Below, one piece after another: positions 1 to 5,713 of a DNA stretch of 7,224 bases (positions within the stretch are counted from its first letter, which is position 1; every line of letters starts with the position of its first letter). The notes beneath the pieces are model-generated. The model ran no database searches and had not been told where the DNA came from. It saw nothing but the letters and a program-made list of their open reading frames with translations. The DNA comes from Gammaproteobacteria bacterium (GTDB lineage: Bacteria > Pseudomonadota > Gammaproteobacteria > Methylococcales > UBA2780), in assembly GCA_003646305.1 (NCBI GenBank), contig QNFJ01000109.1:1-7224 (forward strand). The letters are read 5' to 3'. The translations under genes and the position numbers were made by a program.

Positions 1-1397
1 ATAACAATCTGGTTACGAATCATGCCCTCATTATGGTATTTGGGGCGGTGATGCCAGCGGGTGTCGGGCTAGCAAACTGGATGATTCCATTGATGATCGG
101 CGCACCCGATATGGCGCTCCCTCGATTGAACAACCTCAGCTTCTGGTTGTTGCCGATGGCAGCGATCATGCTTGTCAGCTCAATGATTGTGCCCTTCTTC
201 CCTTTTGGAGGCGGTGCAGTTAATACAGGCTGGACCCTTTATCCACCACTCTCAATTCAGGCCGGTATGGGAATGGATCTGGTGATTTTTACCGTTCATA
301 TCCTCGGTATTTCCTCTATTTTGGGATCGATCAACATCATCACAACGATCGTCAATATGCGTGCTCCAGATATGACATGGTTTAAGCTGCCAATTTTTGT
401 CTGGGCCTGGTTGTTTACTGCATTTCTACTGATCTTGATTCTACCCGTTCTGGCCGGTGGCGTAACAATGCTACTTTTTGATCGCCATTTTGGAACCAGC
501 TTTTTTGATGCGGCAGGTGGTGGTGATCCAGTATTGTTTCAACATCTATTCTGGTTTTTTGGGCATCCTGAAGTGTATGTTTTGTTACTCCCCTCGATTG
601 GTGTTCTAGGGATGGTTATCCCAACCTTTGCGCGTAAGCCACTGTTTGGTTATAAGCCGCTTATCTTCTTTATGGGGTTTCTTGCTGTGTTGGGAATGGT
701 GGTTTGGGCGCATCACCAGTACACCATCGGGATGTCCCTTAATACGACGACCTACTTTATGATCGGAACGATTCTGATTTCGATCCCGGTTGGCCTGATG
801 TTATTTAACTTCATGTGCACTATGTGGCGCGGTTCGATGACATTCGAGACGCCGATGCTTTTTGCCATATCGATCATACTGATGTTTTCATTTGCCGGGG
901 TGACAGGTGTAATGCTTGCGGTGGTTCCGGCCGATTTGCAGTATCACGACACCTATTTTGTTGTCGCACATTTTCACTATGCATTGATCCCCGGTTCGGT
1001 GCTGGGGCTTTTTGCCGCGACCTTTTATTGGCTGCCAAAGTGGACCGGCAATATGTACGATGAAAGGCTGGGAAAAATATTTTTCTGGTGGAATGTCATC
1101 TCATTCAATATCACTTTCTTTCCTCAGCATTTTTCAGGACTTGCCGGAATGCCGAGAAGAATCGTCGATTACAGTGGTCAGTTCGTCGAGTTTAACGTGA
1201 TCTCAAGCCTGGGTGCTTTTATGTTTGGTGTTTCTCACCTGCTGTTTGCTTATATCATAATTAAAACGATACGAGGTGGCGAAAAAGCACCGGATAAGCC
1301 ATGGGAAGGTGGTCAAATTGGCACACCTGGACTGGAATGGACGGTCTCTTCACCGCCCCCATTTCATACTTTTGAAACGCCTCCGGCGATTAAATAG
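1..1397 (+). CDS. ctaD: Cytochrome c oxidase subunit I, aa3 type (5'-partial)
   Basis: Catalytic subunit of the membrane aa3-type oxidase, which reduces O2 to water at a heme a3-Cu_B centre and pumps protons. The reading frame is open from base 3 to the TAG at 1395-1397 (464 residues). The ATG at 33 is internal: family sequence (NHALIM) is already running before it, so roughly 60-70 N-terminal residues lie outside the window. Visible landmarks: low-spin heme a His (21-23), D-channel Asp in GAPDM (108-110), HPEVY with the Cu_B His (564-566), the gating Glu (570-572) and cross-linking Tyr (576-578), the Cu_B His pair in WAHH (711-716), HDTYF with the His-Asp pair near the Mg site (945-950), heme a3 His (969-971), heme a His (975-977), and GMPRR near 1150. 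The C-terminus (PPPFHTFETPP) is complete. Oddity: the K-channel residues Ser, Thr and Lys are replaced by Gly (609-611), Val (789-791) and Met (798-800); see findings. Family assignment is certain; proton-path function is not. Confidence 0.98.
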   Translation, partial: NNLVTNHALIMVFGAVMPAGVGLANWMIPLMIGAPDMALPRLNNLSFWLLPMAAIMLVSSMIVPFFPFGGGAVNTGWTLYPPLSIQAGMGMDLVIFTVHILGISSILGSINIITTIVNMRAPDMTWFKLPIFVWAWLFTAFLLILILPVLAGGVTMLLFDRHFGTSFFDAAGGGDPVLFQHLFWFFGHPEVYVLLLPSIGVLGMVIPTFARKPLFGYKPLIFFMGFLAVLGMVVWAHHQYTIGMSLNTTTYFMIGTILISIPVGLMLFNFMCTMWRGSMTFETPMLFAISIILMFSFAGVTGVMLAVVPADLQYHDTYFVVAHFHYALIPGSVLGLFAATFYWLPKWTGNMYDERLGKIFFWWNVISFNITFFPQHFSGLAGMPRRIVDYSGQFVEFNVISSLGAFMFGVSHLLFAYIIIKTIRGGEKAPDKPWEGGQIGTPGLEWTVSSPPPFHTFETPPAIK

Positions 1398-1417
1398 CGA
1401 TCAGGTTAAATCCGGAA

Positions 1418-1552
1418 ATGAAAGAAACTAATAAAGAAGAGAGGCTGAAGCGCTCGAATATTGGGCTGGCTATTTTACTGGGAGCAATTGCGCTCGTTGG
1501 GACATCTATTCCTTACTTTTACCTGAATGGCGCTGTAACAGGAGGCGGTTAA
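1418..1552 (+). CDS. Small single-span membrane protein between ctaD and ctaG (44 aa)
   Basis: A 44-codon reading frame running from ATG 1418 to TAA 1550-1552. The N-terminus is charged (MKETNKEERLKRS), followed by one hydrophobic helix at about residues 15-36 (from NIGLAIL to PYFYL) and a short tail ending in three glycines. The positive-inside rule predicts a cytoplasmic N-terminus. It sits 20 bases after ctaD, and its last codons carry the ctaG Shine-Dalgarno sequence, so it is probably co-transcribed and coupled with both neighbours. Short one-helix proteins occur at this place in other gammaproteobacterial cox loci and may be accessory (subunit IV-like) or assembly components, but I cannot name a family. 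The ribosome binding site is weak (CCGGAA just before the ATG). Evidence that it is real: it fills the gap exactly, has protein-like charge and hydrophobic layout, and keeps the operon spacing. Confidence 0.75.
   Translation: MKETNKEERLKRSNIGLAILLGAIALVGTSIPYFYLNGAVTGGG
1540..1545 (+). promoter_or_regulatory. Shine-Dalgarno sequence for ctaG inside the preceding small gene
   Basis: A perfect AGGAGG lies in the last codons of the 44-aa gene (Thr-Gly-Gly), 14 bases upstream of the TTG that best starts ctaG. The next in-frame stop upstream (TAA 1536-1538) precedes it, and no ATG or GTG occurs between it and the TTG. The spacing is longer than usual, and the start is non-ATG. Translation of ctaG may therefore depend on ribosomes finishing the small gene at 1550-1552, only 7 bases before the TTG. 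Confidence 0.6.
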
Positions 1553-1559
1553 GAAACCA

Positions 1560-2120
1560 TTGGAAGAAAAGAAAAAAAAGAATCGTGTAAGGCTGTTAGT
1601 GCTGCTTGCTGTTGGTATGTTTGGCTTTAGCTTTGCGATGGTGCCTCTGTACGAACTGGTTTGTTCAGTCACAGGCACCAATAGCATCGCAACGAATGCG
1701 TCAACTAAAACAAGTGGACTAGAAACGCGAGAAGTTGATTCGGAACGGTGGATAACGGTTGAGTTTGACGCAACGATAAATGGCAACTTAGCCGTGGAAT
1801 TTAGGCCCGGAACAAGACGCTTGAAGATCCACCCAGGTGAAATGCAGTCACTTGTTTATCATGCAAAGAACCTGACAGATAAAAAAATAACGTTACAGGC
1901 AGTTCCAGGCATAACGCCATGGCAGGCGACGGAACATCTACATAAAATTGAGTGTTTTTGTTTTAGCCAGCAGACACTAGAAGCGGGTGAGGCGGTTGAA
2001 ATGCCTTTACGGTTTTATGTCGATAGTGACTTGCCTAAGCAGTTTGAGAGAATGACTTTGTCATACTCGATTATGAATATTGAAGGGGTCATAGATGCTC
2101 CTGAGTTCGAACTAAAATAA
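1560..2120 (+). CDS. ctaG: Cytochrome c oxidase assembly protein CtaG/Cox11
   Basis: Copper chaperone that inserts Cu_B into subunit I from the periplasmic side. 186 residues, the normal family length. There is a Lys-rich cytoplasmic N-terminus (EEKKKKNR), one membrane span at about 10-30, the conserved VPLYELVC with Cys35 just outside the span, then a beta-rich periplasmic domain with the copper-binding CFCF motif (Cys132 and Cys134, in IECFCFSQQTL). The start is TTG at 1560. In-frame upstream codons hold no ATG or GTG before the stop at 1536-1538, and the next Met (residue 20) would cut into the membrane span. It lies 7 bases after the 44-aa gene and 24 before ctaE, consistent with one transcript. 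Nothing is missing among the key residues. The segment before the CFCF motif (GITPWQATEHLHK) differs somewhat from the common family wording, but the overall assignment is secure. Confidence 0.96.
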   Translation: MEEKKKKNRVRLLVLLAVGMFGFSFAMVPLYELVCSVTGTNSIATNASTKTSGLETREVDSERWITVEFDATINGNLAVEFRPGTRRLKIHPGEMQSLVYHAKNLTDKKITLQAVPGITPWQATEHLHKIECFCFSQQTLEAGEAVEMPLRFYVDSDLPKQFERMTLSYSIMNIEGVIDAPEFELK

Positions 2121-2144
2121 TATTCTCATTTAAGAGGGGAACAA

Positions 2145-3011
2145 ATGAGTACAACAAAAGAGGTGTATTACATACCAGACCCAAGCCCGTGGCCAATTAT
2201 TGCGGCACTGGGGATATTTACCTTGCTTGGAGGAACGGTTCTATGGCTTTATGACATCACTTCAATGGTGATGTGGGTGGGTCTGCTGATAATGTCGGGG
2301 TTGTTCTACGGCTGGTTCGGTACGGTTATTAGTGAAAGCAAATCAGGAGCCTACAACGCCAAAGTTGACGCTTCTTTTCGACAGGGGATGTTCTGGTTTA
2401 TTGCTTCGGAAGTCTTTTTCTTCCTGACTTTCTTTGGTTGCCTGTTCTATCTAAGAACGATAACACTGCCTTATCTCGGTGGTGAGGGGCAGCTCGGAAA
2501 ATCAAATATGCTCTGGGAGGGCTTTACTTATACATGGCCTCTTTTACAGCTGCCAGATGCGACAAATTATGTTCAGACCAAAGAGGCGATGGGGCCATGG
2601 GGACTGCCTTTATTTAACACGCTTGTGCTCCTGACCAGTGGCGCGACGATTACCTGGGCTCACTGGGGCTTGCAGAACGAAAATCGTTCTCAGCTTGTTA
2701 AAGGGATGGCAATGACAGTTGGCCTGGGTGTGCTCTTTTTGGTTTGCCAAGCTTATGAGTACATGCATGCTTACGAAGAGCTAGATCTACAACTAGATTC
2801 AGGAATCTATGGGTCGACATTTTATATGCTGACGGGGTTTCATGGCTTTCATGTGACGATGGGCACAATCATGCTGTTTGTGATCCTTGTCCGCAGTATG
2901 AAAGGTGACTTTTCGCCAAAACACCACTTTGCATTTGAAGGGGTTGCCTGGTATTGGCATTTTGTTGATGTAGTTTGGGTCGGGCTTTATATCTTTGTAT
3001 ATTGGCTCTGA
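2145..3011 (+). CDS. ctaE: Cytochrome c oxidase subunit III
   Basis: Third core subunit of the aa3 oxidase (also called coxC); it stabilises subunit I and the D-channel proton entry and contains no metal. 288 residues with seven predicted spans, at about 16-37, 42-62, 82-104, 153-175, 188-206, 223-250 and 268-288. Family marks: the buried Glu in the SEVFFF motif (residue 89), YEYMHAYEEL (about 204-213), TGFHGFHVTMGT (about 230-241) and the C-terminal WYWHFVDVVWVGLYIF. The ATG at 2145 follows a strong ribosome binding site (AAGAGGGG, 2132-2139, five bases away). It is the last gene of the structural block: an intrinsic terminator begins 20 bases after its stop codon. Sequence, length and motifs look ordinary for the gammaproteobacterial family. 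Confidence 0.98.
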   Translation: MSTTKEVYYIPDPSPWPIIAALGIFTLLGGTVLWLYDITSMVMWVGLLIMSGLFYGWFGTVISESKSGAYNAKVDASFRQGMFWFIASEVFFFLTFFGCLFYLRTITLPYLGGEGQLGKSNMLWEGFTYTWPLLQLPDATNYVQTKEAMGPWGLPLFNTLVLLTSGATITWAHWGLQNENRSQLVKGMAMTVGLGVLFLVCQAYEYMHAYEELDLQLDSGIYGSTFYMLTGFHGFHVTMGTIMLFVILVRSMKGDFSPKHHFAFEGVAWYWHFVDVVWVGLYIFVYWL

Positions 3012-3031
3012 TAACGAACAAAAAGATGAAC

Positions 3032-3062
3032 GGCGCTGCCTGAGTGGCAGCGCCTTTTTTTT
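3032..3062 (+). terminator. Intrinsic terminator after ctaE
   Basis: A perfect 9-bp GC-rich stem (GGCGCTGCC at 3032-3040 with GGCAGCGCC at 3046-3054), a 5-base loop TGAGT, and eight consecutive T residues (3055-3062). This is a textbook rho-independent terminator for the ctaD-ctaE transcript. Read from the minus strand, the same hairpin is followed by GTTCATCTTTTTG, a poorer U tract. It may therefore also stop, less efficiently, the converging DUF2909 transcript, whose stop codon is 20 bases away. Confidence 0.95.
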
Positions 3063-3081
3063 CTCTACTAGCGACTATTTT

Positions 3082-3285
3082 TCAAACGCCGTGAGGTTGT
3101 ATTTGGCCCGTAAAATAGCCGATTAAAAGAAGGGCAATTAGTGAAAAAGAGAGGCTGACTCGGAATGTCAGTGAGGTGACAAGGCGTTTGCCGCCCTGGT
3201 CATCCTTAACAAGGAAAAACATTCCGGAAAAAAGGCTGACCAGGATCAGTAATAGATTTAACAGGATTAAGGTTTTAATAATCAT
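3082..3285 (-). CDS. DUF2909-type twin transmembrane protein
   Basis: Small inner-membrane protein of 67 residues with two predicted spans (about 3-25 and 43-61), joined by a polar cytoplasmic-looking loop FLVKDDQGGKRLVTSLTFR. The pattern SLFSGMFFLVKDD..GKR..TSLT.R and the ending GYFTGQIQPH match the DUF2909 family as I remember it. Its members are about this length and commonly sit opposite the cox genes between subunit III and SURF1. Function is unknown; the location suggests a link to oxidase assembly or stability. I chose the ATG at 3285. The frame stays open to a TTG at 3354, but that longer start would add 23 residues not expected for the family and would lie upstream of the likely transcription start. 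The ribosome binding site before the ATG is weak (CCAG). It converges with ctaE and diverges from SURF1. Confidence 0.88.
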   Translation of the reverse strand: MIIKTLILLNLLLILVSLFSGMFFLVKDDQGGKRLVTSLTFRVSLSFSLIALLLIGYFTGQIQPHGV

Positions 3286-3326
3286 CTGGACAATGGCAAA
3301 TAAGTTAGTAAACAGGTTGAGTACAC

Positions 3327-3354
3327 AATATATGAATGACCTCTTTCTGTCCAA
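3327..3354 (-). promoter_or_regulatory. Putative sigma-70 promoter for the DUF2909 gene
   Basis: On the minus strand, TTGGAC (-35, plus coordinates 3349-3354) is separated by 16 bases from TATATT (-10, 3327-3332). Transcription would begin near 3320 and leave a leader of about 35 bases before the ATG at 3285. The match is good for both hexamers. The element overlaps the untranslated leader of SURF1 on the other strand, so the two divergent units may interfere. I see no equally good promoter for SURF1 on the plus strand in this gap. Confidence 0.5.
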
Positions 3355-3373
3355 ACGGGAAAGCTAATTTGTA

Positions 3374-4090
3374 ATGGTTAAGCGAAGGTTCCGCCCATCC
3401 TGGGTTAATACACTTCTAACCATTGTTGGCGTGGCGATTCTATCGTTTTTGGGGTTTTGGCAACTAGACCGCGCAGAACAAAAACAGCAGCTTGAAGAGG
3501 CTGTTGAGGCGCGAATGAAAGGTGCGCCATTAGAGATAACCGGAGCCTTGGGTGAGAGTGAAACAGAACAGTTTAGACGGTTGATTGTGCAGGGCGAGTA
3601 CGCAGGAAAGCATGAAATCCTGCTTGATAATGCCACCTGGAATGCAAAGGCGGGATACCATGTCATTACGCCACTTCGCATAAAAGATAGCACCCGCTAT
3701 GTTTTGGTTAATCGTGGTTGGGTACCCGTTGGTGCTGATCGCCAAATTATCCCCGAGACCAACGTGCCGGAGGGTGAGCTGGTTATTGAGGGGCGACTGG
3801 GAAGGATAAAGGGTAAACCTGCTTTTATTAGCGACAAGCTTCCTCCGGATAATTCGGGCGGGAAAGTCTGGTTTTATCTGGATGCTGACTATTTCAGCAA
3901 GAAAACAGGACTGGTAATTGAGCCCTATCTTTTGCTCCTAAGCAAAAAAAGCAATGGGGGCTATGTTCGTGAGTGGCCTGATTATGAGGGTCGCTATGGG
4001 ATGCATATGGCGTACGCAGTACAGTGGTTCTCTTTCGCGCTATTCGCATTATTTATTTATATCTGGGTGAGTGTTAAGAAGTATGAGTGA
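3374..4090 (+). CDS. SURF1 family cytochrome c oxidase assembly protein
   Basis: Inner-membrane assembly factor that helps heme a and a3 placement in subunit I; the bacterial homologues (Surf1/Shy1) bind heme A. 238 residues with the family layout: N-terminal span at about 12-29 followed by the signature FWQLDRAEQK (28-37), a periplasmic domain of about 175 residues containing the conserved NRGWVP (113-118), and a C-terminal span at about 213-233 preceded by the conserved HMAYAVQWF, which includes His211. It starts at ATG 3374 with a weak upstream GGGAAAG (3357-3363). It is the first gene of the assembly/heme A block. It ends with TGA 4088-4090, overlapping the start of the next gene by 8 bases, so the pair is probably translationally coupled. 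No key family residue appears lost. Confidence 0.96.
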   Translation: MVKRRFRPSWVNTLLTIVGVAILSFLGFWQLDRAEQKQQLEEAVEARMKGAPLEITGALGESETEQFRRLIVQGEYAGKHEILLDNATWNAKAGYHVITPLRIKDSTRYVLVNRGWVPVGADRQIIPETNVPEGELVIEGRLGRIKGKPAFISDKLPPDNSGGKVWFYLDADYFSKKTGLVIEPYLLLLSKKSNGGYVREWPDYEGRYGMHMAYAVQWFSFALFALFIYIWVSVKKYE

Positions 4091-4697
4091 GGCAGTAGAA
4101 TCCAAAAGTTTTTTCCGAAGAAGTTTTCCCTTCTGGTTGATGTTGGCAATCTTTGCCGCACCCTTTATGGGTGCCTCTTTTCTATATGAGAGTGGAGATA
4201 CCCTTTCATTAGGTAAAGCCGGTAATAAAGGGGATTTGATCTCACCTGTGCGAAGAATTGAATCAATTCAGATGGAGCAGTTGCTGGGTGGCTCTATGAA
4301 TAGTGACGACTTGCTAGGCAAGTGGACCTTGCTAACGGTGGGTAGTAAAGCATGTGGAGATGACTGTCTGGAAAACATGTACAAAATGCGCCAAATACGC
4401 CTTGCCACAGGACGAGAGCGTGCCAGAGTTAATCGCCTCTATATTCTGAGTGATGAAAATAGAGAGCAGTTTGTCGCATTTATGAAAGATTTCGAAGGGA
4501 TGAAGGTTGTATTGGGTAATCCTGCAATTATTGGTGCGCTTAAGTTAAAGCCAACACCATGGCAGGGAGAGATTGAGGGGGGTGTTTATATCATCGACCC
4601 GCTGGGGAACTTCATGATGGCATATAAGCCAGGCTTTGAGGCAAAAGGAATTCTAAAGGACTTGCAACGGCTGCTTAAGTTATCACGCATAGGCTAA
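4083..4697 (+). CDS. SCO/thioredoxin-like membrane-anchored protein, probable oxidase assembly factor
   Basis: 204 residues. A basic N-terminus and one span (about 16-34) anchor a periplasmic domain. The domain has thioredoxin/SCO features: a strand WTLLTVGS (81-88) leading directly into a CxxxC pair (Cys91 and Cys95, in ACGDDC), a helix YKMRQIRLATG, a strand RLYILSD, and a late strand-turn VYIIDPLGNFMMAYKPG (168-184) that resembles the SCO YLIDPDG region. SCO proteins deliver copper to Cu_A using CxxxC plus a His just before that late strand; here the corresponding segment (EIEGGVYIIDP) has no His, so copper binding would differ or the role may be thiol exchange. Genes of this kind sit between SURF1 and ctaA in related loci. 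I chose ATG 4083 (8-base overlap with SURF1) over the in-frame GTG at 4071. Membership of the thioredoxin-like group is likely; exact function is inferred. Confidence 0.85.
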   Translation: MSEAVESKSFFRRSFPFWLMLAIFAAPFMGASFLYESGDTLSLGKAGNKGDLISPVRRIESIQMEQLLGGSMNSDDLLGKWTLLTVGSKACGDDCLENMYKMRQIRLATGRERARVNRLYILSDENREQFVAFMKDFEGMKVVLGNPAIIGALKLKPTPWQGEIEGGVYIIDPLGNFMMAYKPGFEAKGILKDLQRLLKLSRIG

Positions 4698-4703
4698 CAA
4701 GAC

Positions 4704-5699
4704 ATGCAGCGTCTCTTTCAAAGACTAGGATATTTCACAACGCTATTCGCACTTGTTGTCATCGTACTGGGCGCATTCGTGAGGTTGTCTGACGCAGGAC
4801 TGGGCTGTCCAGATTGGCCCGGCTGTTACGGCCAGATTGTGGTTCCTAGCTCTGAATCAGCGGTGCTAGAGGCGCAGAATAGTTATCCGGAAAGAGCGCT
4901 GGAATCTGAGAAAGCCTGGAAAGAGATGGCGCACCGCTACTTTGCAGCGACACTGGGGTTTCTTATTCTTGCACTAGCGGTGATCGCTTGGCTGAATAGA
5001 AAAGATTCGGAGCAACAGATTCTTTTACCCCTGTTTCTGGTTGGGTTGGTTATTTTTCAGGCTGCACTGGGGATGTGGACGGTCACTTTGCTGCTCAAGC
5101 CAGTCATCGTTACGCTCCACCTTCTTGCTGGAATGGCGACATTGGGATTGCTTTGGTTGATGACACTAAGAGCGAGCCGTAAAAAATCAATTTTTGCAGA
5201 CAGGCCACCTTCTAATTTGAAAGGTTGGGCTTTTTTGGCGCTCATCATCCTGATTGGGCAAATCGCCCTGGGCGGTTGGACAAGTACCAATTATGTTGCG
5301 CTCCATTGCCCGGATTTCCCAACCTGTCAGGGAAGTTGGCTACCAGAGCTCGATATGGATGAGGCATTTACCATCTGGAGGGAAAGTGGCGTCGATTATG
5401 AAGGGGGTGTGCTCTCGCTTAATGCAGGCGTTGCGGTGCACTTTATGCATCGGCTTGGCGCCGTGACAACGCTACTGGTTGTTGGCTTGCTTGCTCTTAG
5501 ATGTATGTTGGGCCGGTATTCTGGCGTAAGGCTGCTGGGAGCGACAGTTTTTCTACTCCTGATGATTCAAGTGTCATTAGGTATTGCCAATGTTATGTTG
5601 AGATTGCCCATGCCGATAGCAGTTTCACATAATGGCGTCGCAGCGCTTTTATTGATGAGCCTTTTAGCGCTGAATTTCAGGTTGTCACGAGCAAGTTAA
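4704..5699 (+). CDS. ctaA: Heme A synthase (CtaA/COX15 family)
   Basis: Integral membrane enzyme that oxidises the C8 methyl of heme O to a formyl group, giving heme A for the aa3 oxidase. 331 residues, with eight predicted spans arranged as two related four-helix halves. Visible family marks: VRLSDAGLGCPDWPGCYG (26-43) with the loop cysteine pair Cys35/Cys41; the second-half counterpart GWTSTNYVALHCPDFPTCQG (191-210) with Cys202/Cys208; and the four heme-ligand histidines His77 (EMAHRYF), His139 (TLHLLAG), His249 (HFMHRLGA) and His309 (SHNGVAALL). Both the catalytic and the cofactor heme sites therefore look intact. The ATG lies 6 bases after the SCO-like gene, with only a weak AACAAG-like ribosome binding site, and it is 14 bases before ctaB. 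Position next to ctaB matches the consecutive steps of the pathway. Confidence 0.97.
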   Translation: MQRLFQRLGYFTTLFALVVIVLGAFVRLSDAGLGCPDWPGCYGQIVVPSSESAVLEAQNSYPERALESEKAWKEMAHRYFAATLGFLILALAVIAWLNRKDSEQQILLPLFLVGLVIFQAALGMWTVTLLLKPVIVTLHLLAGMATLGLLWLMTLRASRKKSIFADRPPSNLKGWAFLALIILIGQIALGGWTSTNYVALHCPDFPTCQGSWLPELDMDEAFTIWRESGVDYEGGVLSLNAGVAVHFMHRLGAVTTLLVVGLLALRCMLGRYSGVRLLGATVFLLLMIQVSLGIANVMLRLPMPIAVSHNGVAALLLMSLLALNFRLSRAS

Positions 5700-5713
5700 A
5701 AACGGATCAGATT

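Noticed and set aside
33..35. ATG at 33 as the start of ctaD
   Set aside because: The frame is open to the window edge and the codons before it (NNLVTNHALI) are conserved subunit I sequence including the heme a His ligand, so the true start is upstream of the window.
815..1200. Two plus-strand open frames inside ctaD
   Set aside because: They overlap the strongly conserved heme-ligand region of ctaD in another frame, and their translations show no domain or membrane pattern.
1475..1786. Minus-strand open frame of 103 codons opposite the small gene and ctaG
   Set aside because: It covers the conserved ctaG N-terminus and the 44-aa gene; its translation is low-complexity (Ser/Phe-rich from the opposing Lys codons), a shadow frame.
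3286..3354. Longer DUF2909 start at TTG 3354
   Set aside because: It adds 23 residues beyond the family's usual length, and the TTG lies within the predicted -35 element, upstream of the likely transcription start.
3176..3367. Plus-strand 63-codon frame opposite the DUF2909 gene
   Set aside because: The minus-strand frame matches the DUF2909 pattern and has a promoter; the plus-strand translation is not protein-like.
3364..3745. Minus-strand frames opposite SURF1
   Set aside because: SURF1 motifs are intact on the plus strand across this interval; the opposing translations have no recognisable features.
4071..4082. GTG 4071 as start of the SCO-like gene
   Set aside because: ATG 4083 gives the usual short ATGAGTGA overlap with SURF1; the four extra residues add nothing.
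5057..5466. Shadow frames within ctaA (minus 5057-5290, plus 5254-5466)
   Set aside because: ctaA motifs, including the second cysteine pair and His249, run through this region; the alternative frames look random.
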